From Paramecium octaurelia (lineage: Eukaryota; Ciliophora; Oligohymenophorea; Peniculida; Parameciidae): a DNA stretch of 64,000 bases. The position numbers and the translations under genes were made by a program. Below, one piece after another: positions 13,053 to 23,300 of the stretch. The stretch's first letter is position 1, and each line of letters begins with the position of its first letter. Location of the stretch: positions 100,352 to 164,351 of the forward strand of contig CAJJDP010000038.1 in the NCBI GenBank assembly GCA_905182995.1, written 5' to 3'. The notes under the pieces are model-generated. The model did no database searches. It was not told the DNA's origin and was given only the letters and a program-made list of their open reading frames with translations.

Positions 13053-13511
13053 TCATTCTTAATTATATTTTTGTTTATTTTTTTATTCTTTATGTTTAAT
13101 CTTTTCATTAGCATCTCTATAAAATTTGATATCATCATCAGTAAATTAGTATTTCTATTCTTGAAGTAGCCTTTTATTTTCTGCTATATTCTTTTCCTTT
13201 TCTTTTTCTAAATATAATTTTGCTTATTCTTCTTCATATTGTAAATTTTTTCTTCTAAACCAATAAAAAATGATAAAAACAACAAGAGTAAAAACAATTT
13301 TTTCAATTTGTATATAAGCAAGATAATCTTTTTCGAAAGGAGTAGTTTTGAATTCACCTGAATTAAATTGTTGTTAAATTTCTTCGTCACTTTGACCCAA
13401 TGCTTTTAATGTCATAGGATGTTTTTAGAATATTGTAATTGCAAGCATAACTGTGAATATAGCTAGCTTAGGCCATATTTCTTTGAAGATTTAAGCTATT
13501 GATTTCGCCAT
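13053..13511 (-). CDS. Small protein with two membrane segments and charged tail
   Basis: 152 aa, single exon, ATG at 13511, TGA at 13053-13055. Residues about 10-28 (IWPKLAIFTVMLAITIF) and about 72-88 (IVFTLVVFIIFYWF) are hydrophobic and likely membrane-spanning. The last 65 residues are a highly charged Lys/Glu/Gln helix (YEEEQAKLYLEKEKEKN). About ten Gln codons are TAA or TAG. No family recognised. The layout (hairpin in the membrane, cytosolic coiled tail) would suit a small organelle or ER membrane adaptor, but this is only inference. Confidence 0.7.
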
Positions 13512-13561
13512 TCTATATAATATTAAATATATTTTTGATTAAAATAATTTATCATCACATT

Positions 13562-14865
13562 TCACTAGCTCCGCCTTAGGTTCAGTAAATTTTCGCTTGG
13601 CAAACTTTCTTTTATTATTTTATCGAAATCATATAAAATCTTTAAAATCTTAACATAAGATTCTTCATCCAACAGCCTAAACATTTGTTTTTTCTTCATT
13701 AGATAGCAATAAAAACATAGATTGTAATTTTAAGAAGATTTAGATACAAATATTCTCATTATTTACCTTTTTCTGATAATATTTAGAATAATCAACAAAT
13801 GCAATTTCAGATAAACTCAAAGGATTGTCATCAAAACTCTATTTTCAATCTTTTACTGATCACCTAAATTCAAGAAAACCAGTCGATTTATTCTAATTAT
13901 ATTATTTATGTCAATATTCCATTAATCCAAGAAAGCTTTCCATAAAAAATTTAAAATGAAAGCAAGGAATTCATTAACAGTTTTGAATGTTTGAGATTTA
14001 GTACAGTAAAGACTTTTAAAATGGTCTCAATAGATATCTTTAAATTCTAAAAGGTCTTCTGTTTGATAATTAAAGATACTGTCATAAAGCCACTTATTAA
14101 ATGAGGCTAATTTTTCACTTTTGTAATTCAATTAATTGGATAGTACTAAAGGCATACTCTCTTCGAATGAACTAATGTGTTTGTTATTAAGAATATAAGA
14201 AAAGATGGTAATTAACCTTGATTTATTGGAATAACAAGACAAAATAAAAAGAGTTGAGTTTTCTAACAGAATTAGAATATTTCTCTACTGGGTTAAATCC
14301 CTACTATAACACCATTTAGCTCCATCTAAGACTTAATTTTCACATTCTCTAATGGATATCATTAGCCAATTATGAAAGTTTCTACAATGAATCCTTTCTA
14401 CCAATTTCTACTTTCCACTTGAAATTGACAGTCTCATTTATTTAATTAATTTTTGGTATATTGCATAAAAGTAATTGTTATGCTTGATTTTATCGGTCGT
14501 AAAATTAGGTATGGTATAATCCTTATATAGAATTATCCAGCTTTCCTGTTTTTGGCATAAATTTCCATCTTCTTCGCAAAATTATTTTTTTTCTTATGCC
14601 AGAATCTGCAATAGTAAATTACAGGTTCTAATGCAAGGTTTTTTACACATCTAGGGATCTCCAAAAAATAAAAATTCAAATCTGAAGCAATTCCAATATC
14701 AAACATATAAGTTACTAATATTCATAATATTCAACAACTTCATCAAATGAACTCAAATACAACAGCTATTTACTCTATGTGTTTCATGTTCTCATTCATC
14801 ATTGATTCTATAGTTGTTTTGTTAGAATTTGGAGACGTTGGTCTGTTTGAATATGTGTCGTCCAT
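13562..14865 (-). pseudogene. Unrecognised gene with in-frame TGA and a frameshift
   Basis: ATG at 14865 (MDDTYSNRPTSPNSNKTTI...), end at TGA 13562-13564 (...SLPSENLLNLRRSQ). Splicing by eye gives about 390 aa: an intron near 14756-14777, one near 14679-14701, one of only 17 nt at 14606-14622, and one of 20 nt at 13837-13856 that must end TAGAG. Two lesions remain: TGA at 14027-14029 inside clear coding sequence (KDIY-stop-DHFKSLYC), and a one-base surplus in the T6 run 13688-13693 (A6 in the coding sense) separating LLLSNEE from MFRLLDEESYVK. Coding character persists on both sides. No family recognised. It is either a young pseudogene or a gene carrying sequence errors; its start codon lies only 15 bp from that of the kinase at 14881. 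Confidence 0.55.
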
Positions 14866-14880
14866 TTTATATTTAAATTA

Positions 14881-16326
14881 ATGATTGAAGAAAGTTTTCT
14901 TCAGAATGAAAATGAAGACTTTGGTGAATAACTCCTTGAGGATTTTACAATCATCAAAAAATTAGGAACAGGAGCATTCAGCAAAGTCTATATGGTGGAA
15001 TATCAGGAATCAATTTACGCCTTGAAAGTATAGTTCAAATTGTTATAGGTTGTTGATAAATAATCGGCTACTGGAAATAATATTGTTGACAAGCTTAATT
15101 AAGAAGCCTCCATACTTAGCACTCTAGAGCATCCAAATATTGTTTAATACTACAAGACAATTGAATCAAAGAGAAAACTTTATTTTCTGATTGAATACAT
15201 TGAAGGCAAATCGCTTCAGGAGTGTATTGATTAATCATTGACTGACTCTTAAATACGATAAATTATATAATAAATCATATATGCTGTTGCATATATTCAT
15301 AAAAAAGGTATCATTCATAGAGATCTCAAACCTGGTATGAACATGATTATATTTAGATAACATTTTGATTGATAAAGAATGGAATGTGAAAATAATCGAT
15401 TTCGGATTGAGTTTCAAAACAATAAAATCAACTACTCATGAAACATGTGGAACTTTAATTTATATGGCACCAGAAGCATTAATGAAAAAGGAATACTTCA
15501 AATCAGTGGATATATGGAGTCTTGGAATTATACAATATATGATGTTTGCAAACTGTCATCCATTTTGCACAGATGATACAAGAGAGACCTTCTTAAAGAA
15601 AATGAAGACTCCTTAGATTGCATGCTATCCCGAAAATATGAGCAAGTTTAAAATTAGCATAATCATAGAATAGAGCGGCCATTTCATTTTTTGAAAAAAC
15701 TGCAGCATGGGAACCTGAGGCTCGTCTTACAGCTGAATAAGCCCTAATTCATCCTTGGATTAGCGGTGTGAATAGTCAAATGCCGATGTCGTCGAAGGAT
15801 ATAATCCAAACATTTAAATGTTAAAATGAATTCCATCAAGTATTTAATTTCCGAACATACATAGATGATTAAAATGTTGATGATACTAAAATTGATATAG
15901 AAGGTTAGCTAAAAACGTGATTCGTTATAAACACAATAGCTTAGAGCTCACTCTTAGTTTTAGCATAACTTAAAACCTTTAGTTGTTACTTCAAGAAATC
16001 CAAGTTCTTAATAAAAGTTGAAAACAGAATCTTAATAGCTCCAGCCACCGTTGTCTGCCCACAGAACAACGCTATCAAGAATTCAGAGTAATGCTTCTTT
16101 TCTTAGTTGTTCAGATGTATGAATGCCTTATAATTAGTAACCAAGGGAGGATGTGAGATTGAAATAAATGAAGGGCAAGTAATAGTAATTTAAATTACCT
16201 CCCATAAACACTAAATCCGCAAACAATTCGCCTTATAATAGTAAATCTCAGTAAATGTTCACCTTCAGTCCATATAAGAAAGTACAAACAACTGTAGAGC
16301 TTAAGAAGTCATAATTTAAATTATGA
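14881..16326 (+). CDS. CAMK-type Ser/Thr protein kinase with low-complexity tail
   Basis: Kinase domain from about residue 20: Gly loop LGTGAFSKVYMVEY, catalytic HRDLKPDNILID, DFG (IIDFGLSF), [25 protein letters not shown] and the C-lobe LTAEQALIHPWI. The tail is Ser/Gln/Pro/Lys rich (about 150 residues). Four introns restore the frame: 15335-15356 (inside DLKPD), 15646-15673, 15876-15900 and 16117-16137. Stop TGA 16324-16326. The activation loop lacks an obvious acidic replacement for regulation. All catalytic residues that I could check are present, so it should be active. Substrate unknown. Its start lies 15 bp from the divergent gene and its stop 15 bp before the next start. Confidence 0.8.
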
Positions 16327-16341
16327 TATATAATATTTTAT

Positions 16342-17587
16342 ATGTCTTTTTTAAAGAAATTATTCATAAAATCAGCGAAAGAAAAAGAAGATCAGTAGGT
16401 GCATCATAATATCAATCAGATTTATAATACTTAACCATTCCAAAAGAAATCAAATCCAATCTATAATTACAATGGCATATATCGAATTGAATAATTTGAA
16501 ATCATTCTTGAGTAATAAATAATAGACCTTGAACAACTGAAGCAATTGACTTGGAGAGGAGCTCCATAAGGTAATTTATGATACAACATAAGTTTACAGA
16601 GCAAAAGCCTGGAAACTCATATTGAAATATATTCCACCTAATCATATGAGTTAAACTAGTGTTATTCAGAAAAAGAGACAAGACTACCTGCAGTACATAA
16701 AAAATTATTATGAACAAATTCATGAGAGAGATGATGGCGAAGAGAAGATAATTAAAATTATATCAAATGATGTATTGCGAACCTAGCCAGATTATCAACT
16801 GTTTAGAAACCCTAAAATCTAGGATCTATTTAAAAGATTACTTTTTATTTGGAGTCAACGACATCCAATGAGCGGGTACCTTATTTCTTAAAGTAGTTAT
16901 GTCTAAGGAATAAATGACATTGCAGCTCCATTGATAGCTGTGCTACTTAATGAATATGTCAGAGTAGATTTTAATAAATTTGATGTACCTTCTGATTTTC
17001 ATAAACTTCCCGATGACATACTACTAGATATAGAAGCTGATATTTATTGGTGTCTTTGCAAAATCATTGAAAACATTCAAGATTATTTCATCCACAATTA
17101 GCCTGGCGTGTCTTTAGCATATGATAAAATAAGAAACATACTGAATACTGTAACTTATATAGATTATGTAGATTGATCCAACTATTTTAGATTACTTTCA
17201 TTAACAGCAAATCGATTTTAATCATTTTGCTTTCAGATGGGTTATTTGTCTGCTAATTCGAGAATTTCCTCTCTACTTGGCTATCAGAATAATGGATACT
17301 TACCTATCCGAAGGAGATAACATGGCAAATCTTCATATATACACTGTTTCCAATTTGATCCTTAAATGTGGACCTGAAGTATCAAATGCATAATGATTTA
17401 GATCAAAAATAAAAACATGGGTGACGCTGTCATCTTTCTACAAAACCTTCCTACTAAAGATTGGACAGAATTAGATATTGAAATGCTTTTGCAAGAAGCC
17501 TATGTTTTTAAGGAGTATATGACGAACAAACAAGGTTTGAATTAATCTTTGACTTCCACTTAATCAAATCGAAATTCCATTAAATGA
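16342..17587 (+). CDS. TBC1D22: TBC-domain Rab GAP, TBC1D22-like
   Basis: About 390 aa. Key TBC motifs are in order: LKQLTWRGAPQVYRAKAWKL, then SSYVQGINDIAAPL, IEADIYWCLCKIIENIQDYF, HFAFRWVICLLIREFPL and IRIMDTYLSEGD, ending WTELDIEMLLQEAYVFKE. The order and spacing follow TBC1D22. Such proteins stimulate GTP hydrolysis by Rab GTPases at Golgi or endosomal membranes. The usual arginine finger region (IWSQRHP, where IxxDxxRT is typical) looks different and may be degenerate; the Gln finger motif SYVQG is intact. Introns: 16571-16592, 17150-17171 and 17379-17401. Single-copy start at 16342, only 15 bp after the kinase stop. Confidence 0.85.
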
Positions 17588-17631
17588 AGATAAATTCTCT
17601 TTATTAATTTTAATTAACGAAAAATAAATCT

Positions 17632-18009
17632 ATGCAACCAATGTATTGCCAATCTCCCAAATAATCTATTAAGAAAGATTCTTGTTTGCACCAATTCTAA
17701 AAATTACTCTCGGAATCTCTCAATCGCAAATAAGCTCAACAAAATAAAGAAAATAATAGAAGTAGTTTTTAAATGAAGAGCTACAGCAAATTACTCTCTC
17801 CTCCTCATCACCCTATTACCACTAATAATTAACTTAACTAAGACCTCAAAAAAACCCTTAATAGAGTCAAATTTATGTTAGATAAAGTCTCCTCAGAAAA
17901 TCTGGCCTTAAAAGCAGAAAAAAGAGAATTAATATAACTACTCTAAGAGAAAAACTAATTGATAGAAAAGTTAGAATAAAATAAATCAATTATTATTCAA
18001 CATTGCTGA
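17632..18009 (+). CDS. Small coiled-coil protein, unrecognised
   Basis: 125 aa, one exon, ATG 17632, TGA 18007-18009. The N-terminal half is Ser/Gln/Asn rich with a proline stretch (LLSPPHHPITTNN). The C-terminal half is a heptad-like helix (LKKTLNRVKFMLDKVSSENL, then EKRELIQLLQEKNQLIEKLE). This suggests a scaffold or dimerisation module. No family recognised. 44 bp separate it from the TBC gene and 49 bp from LRRC51. Confidence 0.6.
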
Positions 18010-18058
18010 ATTATGCAATTACATTTGTACTATGAATATATATAAATTAATATATAAT

Positions 18059-19127
18059 ATGAATAAATCAAAAACTAAATCGCCTCCTCCTGGGATATAG
18101 TAATAAAGCTTATCTGCAGAACCTAAAGAAACCAAGAAACAGAGGACAACTTTAGATTATACATTTAAAGAAATTAAGAAACTTGAAGGTATATATATAT
18201 TGTAACTACTATCCAAGAATTAAAAAATAAAGAAGTTAAACCCAGAGAAGGAGAGCAATGGATATTTAAGGAATAGAAGAAATAAGAAAATTTGGAAGTA
18301 AAAAATGACACTCCAAAAGAATAAGTGCTTAAATAATAATAATCATTACCTGAAGAAACAGAGCCTGTCTAACCATAATAATAATAGCCTTAAAAATAAT
18401 AGGACAACAAAAAAGGCAATGCCCCACAGCCGCCTCCTTCTCAATTGATACCATAAACAAATGTTGCAACATAATTAATCACATTATAAAATATACCATT
18501 AAATGGAAAGATAGTTGGTGGCAAATTACAAGAAAATAAAAATCAAAGTCAGCAATCTAAGTTCAAACCGGAATTGTGTTGTTAATCATTAATTTTATGT
18601 CAAAATAAATTAACAAGCATCAGTGGGTTTTATCAGATTATGCAAACTGTCATGCCTAATGTCGAATTGCTTAGATGGATAGATTTATCATATAATCAAT
18701 TGACCACTCTAGATTATAATTTTAAGGAATTGCCTCATTTGCAATCATTATATCTAAACTTTAATTAGATAAAGGACATTAATGAATTAAAATAAGTATT
18801 TACATATTCATATAAACTAAGTTGTCACATTTATAAGAGTTCAGATCTCTAAAAATCTATGGAAATCCAATTGAATAGATCATCAATTTTAGATTATACA
18901 TAATTGACGTGCTTCCATAATTGAAAAGGATAGATTCTGTCCTCATCAGCAAAAAAGTATTAAATTAGAATATTTCATTTTAGGAAAGAGACAATTCATC
19001 CATGATTGTAAAGGTATTTGATTTTAAACCTTAAATGAAAGCTTAAGCGGATAAAGAGAAATTGCTATTACAATAAACCTAAATTACACAATAAAAATCG
19101 AAGTCTTAACCAAAAAAGAAAAAGTGA
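18059..19127 (+). CDS. LRRC51: LRRC51-like leucine-rich repeat protein
   Basis: About 335 aa. The N-terminal LDYTFKEIKKLEG matches the LDYSFRSI-type start of LRRC51. A Gln/Pro-rich spacer follows. LRRs: ELCCQSLILCQNKLTSISG, LLRWIDLSYNQLTTLDYNF, LQSLYLNFNQIKDINELKQ and FRSLKIYGNPIEQI, capped by FRLYIIDVLPQLKRIDSVLI. The basic tail ends QPKKKK. Introns at 18189-18217 and 18796-18821, both ending AAG rather than TAG. LRRC51 is found mainly in ciliated organisms, so a ciliary role fits; this is inference. The insertion of poly-Gln between the N-terminal motif and the LRRs is specific to this copy. Confidence 0.8.
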
Positions 19128-19176
19128 TTTAATATATTCTAATAAATTGATATTTATATAAAAGGGAAAAAAGTAA

Positions 19177-20618
19177 TCAATAATTTTTATTAAGATTTTT
19201 TCTTTTTATTTGCTGTTCCATTTTTAAATTATCCTACTTAACTACTTTAATCTAAATAGATATAATAATATTTTACTCTTGATTTAATATCCTATAGATC
19301 TTAGTCTGTATATTCAGAATCATTGATAACCTATTATAGTCTTTCATTTTCTTCAATCAATAATTGAATTTTCTCATACAAATCAGCATATAAATTATCC
19401 GCCATTTTCTGTTCATAAACCTATTCAACTTAATTATAAGTTAATTTTAAATGTTCTTCATCCCTTTTTAATTGTTATTATTGCTTATTCAGATTGTCAA
19501 TTTCATTCTTCAACCTTGCAATATCAGAAATCATTTATAAATGAGAATTTGAAGATAATTATTGATTCAATCTATCATTTTCAGTTATTAGATTCTAAAC
19601 CTTATTTTCTAATTCATTCACTAAATCTTTAATTTAAGAATCATCATTTTAATCTAATTTATTTTGTAATTCATCACATTTAAATTGGTATTACTATTAT
19701 TCTGATTTGATATTCTAAAGTTATTGCGATGTTTGTTTACGATTTTACTAAATTTTTTCTAAATTATCCTTCATTCTTGAAACATCAGTTTATTCAATTA
19801 GAGATTAATTTTCTAATTACAATTTGTCGTTTAGCTATTACAATAAATTAATTTTTTATTCTAATTCTTAAATAAATTATGATGATTGCCCTCTTTGTAC
19901 TTCACTTTCCCTTTATTAAATAGTCTATTACAATAGATTATTAGAATCTTGTAATTATTTTAACTCATTAATTAAATTTGGATTGTTGTAATTGATTGGC
20001 TTCAATTATGATTATGATCCTTTATTATTATTATAGTAAATGGGAGTATTTATCAGATTATAAGGTTGAGGGGATTGAACAACAGTTGGCTATTGGATTT
20101 GCTTTGGAGATTGAAAAATGATGGAGTTATCCCGATTTTAAGCAGGACTCATGCATACGAATTGTTTGGTGGGATTAACGAATTAAGATAATTGTGTCTC
20201 ATTAATTGAATCGTTTTTTTTATCATTTTTACCTCCAACTTTAAATTAGATTGAGTAATCATGTGATTAGTTAGGATTTAAATTGGATTTAGAATTACTG
20301 TATTATAATGACTATAGAATAAGTAAATAATTTACAGGAGGTTTTTCTTGATGACTCGAATTAGATGCTCTTTTCAGATATTAATTGTAATATGGATTGG
20401 TTGCAATGGAAGTGGTTTTATTGATAGTATCAATGTCAGTGCTTGCTTTGTGATGAAACTTATTAGGTGGCATTTATGTATTTTAGGTATTTTCAATGCT
20501 TGAAAAAGGTGATCTTGATTGATATTGATTGCATTTTAAAGATTACTATGGTGGTTCTAATTTTGTAAGGATTAAATTTACATGAGGGATTCCTTCTTCC
20601 AACTTAATATTGTTACAT
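19177..20618 (-). CDS. Gln-rich coiled-coil protein
   Basis: About 460 aa. ATG at 20618 is followed directly by a TAA Gln codon. Introns 20557-20581 and 19252-19276; stop TGA 19177-19179. The first 200 residues are Ser/Asn/Gln rich and disordered with SP motifs (RSPFSS, QSPKQ, QSPQP). From about residue 200 to the end runs a long coiled coil (NLINELKQLQDSNNLLQQ, LIEENERLQQVINDSE). A very large share of Gln codons are TAA or TAG. No family recognised; a cytoskeletal or basal-body scaffold is plausible. The first 955 nt of the gene are repeated exactly at 21022-21976. Confidence 0.7.
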
Positions 20619-21020
20619 GCTAACAGCCAAAATTTTAATTATTATTATTTATGAAATTAAGAAAATTAGGATTATCAATACTATTATGTAGTGCTGGGTC
20701 ATACAGTCTTTATTGTAATGAGAAGACTAAAGCATATATTTGGGGAAACGGAGTATATTAGGCACTTCCTGGACAAGGCTTAAGCTTTAATAATTTCACT
20801 CCAAAACAATTGATAGATTTTGAAGATAAGAATTTATAGAAGTTATTTCTTTCTGAATAATTTGAAGGTGGTATAACAGGAAACGGAGATGGATATATAT
20901 GGAGTGCTCACAAGTTAAGTAGTTCAGAAGATAAAAATATAATAGATGGAAAAAGACAAAATATTATTAAAATAAATGTACCTAAGGGTAAGATTTAATA
21001 AATCAAATATACCAAATAAT
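19664..21020. repeat. First copy of exact 1,357-bp tandem duplication
   Basis: Bases 19664-21020 recur at 21022-22378 (offset 1,358) with no difference seen by eye, separated only by the N at 21021. The copy includes the 5' two-thirds of the coiled-coil gene, the divergent promoter and the first 370 nt of the RCC1 gene. Exact identity and the single N at the joint point to two contig ends that overlap but were not merged, not to a biological duplication. Confidence 0.9.
20651..21020 (+). pseudogene. Truncated duplicate of the RCC1-repeat gene
   Basis: ATG 20651 starts MKLRKLGLSILLCSAGSYSL and continues ...YIWGNGVYQALPGQ up to the N at 21021, where the frame ends without a stop. It is identical to the first 370 nt of the full gene at 22009. 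Most likely an assembly artefact, not a second gene. Confidence 0.8.
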
Positions 21021-21021
21021 N
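21021..21021. other. Single N at contig joint
   Basis: The only ambiguous base I noticed in the window. It sits exactly at the joint of the two 1,357-bp copies, so it most likely marks a minimum-size assembly gap. Confidence 0.9.
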
Positions 21022-21976
21022 TTGTAATTCATCACATTTAAATTGGTATTACTATTATTCTGATTTGATATTCTAAAGTTATTGCGATGTTTGTTTACGA
21101 TTTTACTAAATTTTTTCTAAATTATCCTTCATTCTTGAAACATCAGTTTATTCAATTAGAGATTAATTTTCTAATTACAATTTGTCGTTTAGCTATTACA
21201 ATAAATTAATTTTTTATTCTAATTCTTAAATAAATTATGATGATTGCCCTCTTTGTACTTCACTTTCCCTTTATTAAATAGTCTATTACAATAGATTATT
21301 AGAATCTTGTAATTATTTTAACTCATTAATTAAATTTGGATTGTTGTAATTGATTGGCTTCAATTATGATTATGATCCTTTATTATTATTATAGTAAATG
21401 GGAGTATTTATCAGATTATAAGGTTGAGGGGATTGAACAACAGTTGGCTATTGGATTTGCTTTGGAGATTGAAAAATGATGGAGTTATCCCGATTTTAAG
21501 CAGGACTCATGCATACGAATTGTTTGGTGGGATTAACGAATTAAGATAATTGTGTCTCATTAATTGAATCGTTTTTTTTATCATTTTTACCTCCAACTTT
21601 AAATTAGATTGAGTAATCATGTGATTAGTTAGGATTTAAATTGGATTTAGAATTACTGTATTATAATGACTATAGAATAAGTAAATAATTTACAGGAGGT
21701 TTTTCTTGATGACTCGAATTAGATGCTCTTTTCAGATATTAATTGTAATATGGATTGGTTGCAATGGAAGTGGTTTTATTGATAGTATCAATGTCAGTGC
21801 TTGCTTTGTGATGAAACTTATTAGGTGGCATTTATGTATTTTAGGTATTTTCAATGCTTGAAAAAGGTGATCTTGATTGATATTGATTGCATTTTAAAGA
21901 TTACTATGGTGGTTCTAATTTTGTAAGGATTAAATTTACATGAGGGATTCCTTCTTCCAACTTAATATTGTTACAT
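21022..21976 (-). pseudogene. Truncated duplicate of the coiled-coil gene
   Basis: Exact copy of 19664-20618 (start codon at 21976), cut at the N. It lacks the C-terminal third of the coiled coil and any stop codon. See the duplication entries; probably an artefact. Confidence 0.8.
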
Positions 21977-22378
21977 GCTAACAGCCAAAATTTTAATTAT
22001 TATTATTTATGAAATTAAGAAAATTAGGATTATCAATACTATTATGTAGTGCTGGGTCATACAGTCTTTATTGTAATGAGAAGACTAAAGCATATATTTG
22101 GGGAAACGGAGTATATTAGGCACTTCCTGGACAAGGCTTAAGCTTTAATAATTTCACTCCAAAACAATTGATAGATTTTGAAGATAAGAATTTATAGAAG
22201 TTATTTCTTTCTGAATAATTTGAAGGTGGTATAACAGGAAACGGAGATGGATATATATGGAGTGCTCACAAGTTAAGTAGTTCAGAAGATAAAAATATAA
22301 TAGATGGAAAAAGACAAAATATTATTAAAATAAATGTACCTAAGGGTAAGATTTAATAAATCAAATATACCAAATAAT
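21022..22378. repeat. Second copy of exact 1,357-bp tandem duplication
   Basis: Identical by eye to 19664-21020. After 22378 the sequence continues into the rest of the RCC1 gene, so this copy has the intact right side, while the first copy has the intact left side. Collapsing the two would give one complete coiled-coil gene and one complete RCC1 gene, divergently arranged. Confidence 0.9.
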
Positions 22379-23280
22379 TTGTATGGATATTCACCAATAA
22401 TGGAGAGGTCTTTTAATATTAAGTAAAGGATGGGTAATTTGTCAATACTCCAAAAAAAATCAATAGTTTATTAAACATCAAACAAATAGAATGCGGAGAA
22501 GATCATTTTGTGGCACTGACTAATGATGGTTCCATTTTAACTATGGGTGATGATACTTATGGTTAATGTGGATTAGGATCCAATAATAGAAGCACAGCTC
22601 CACCATTTTATGAATCAAGAATTAGGAATCCAACAAAAATAGAAAATTTACCAAAAATAAATAAAATTATATGTGGATCCAATCACACACTATGTATAAG
22701 TACAGAAGGATCAGTTTATGGATGGGGATCTAATTCATAAATGCAATTATCTCATTCAGAAGAATTCTCAAGAGTTGGAGAACCTTTGATTGCTGTTTAT
22801 AATCCACTAAGAATTTCTGCCTTAATGGACAGCAATAATTAGGTTTTAGATTTGGCTGCTGGAAATGAATTTAGTGTATTTGTTACAAAGAACAAATAAA
22901 ACTCAGAAACTGAAGTATTTGCTTGTGGTCATAATATCAGAGGACAATTAGGTTGTGGGTTTGTTCGACATATAAGTGATATCGTTAAACTTGAAGGACT
23001 ATCGAATTTTAAGATTAATATCAATGGTAAATAGGAAAATGTAGAAGTCAAATAAATCGAATGTGGATATAATCATTGTCTGGCATTAACAAATGTAGGT
23101 GCTATTTTAGAGTGGGGTGATAATGAATATGGATAATTAGGAAATAAAAAAAGGTATGAAATCTTCATTTATTGTAGATCATTCACAGACAAACCTATAG
23201 TAGTCTCATAATTTGTGTAAAATAGAGTAGCTTCCATATCTTGTGGCAGTAATAGTAGTGGAGTAATTGTTTAGTAATGA
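22009..23280 (+). CDS. RCC1-repeat (beta-propeller) protein
   Basis: About 415 aa, ATG 22009, TGA 23278-23280, one intron at 23154-23177. RCC1-type repeats: AYIWGNGVYQALPG, IECGEDHFVALTNDGSILTM, ICGSNHTLCISTEGSVYGWG, DLAAGNEFSVFVTK, IECGYNHCLALTNVGAILEW and ASISCGSNSSGVIV. The repeat gives a seven-blade propeller; functions vary from Ran exchange to scaffolds, and the residues specific for Ran exchange cannot be judged here. The N-terminus (LSILLCSAGSYS) resembles a weak hydrophobic segment but is probably the first blade. 32 bp separate the two divergent start codons (21976 and 22009). Confidence 0.8.
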
Positions 23281-23300
23281 TAGGAGTATATTAAATCAAT

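Noticed and set aside
15646-15673. Apparent frameshift in the kinase C-lobe
   Set aside because: A 28-nt GT...TAG intron restores SKAAISFFEKTAAWEPEARL, so the gene is intact.
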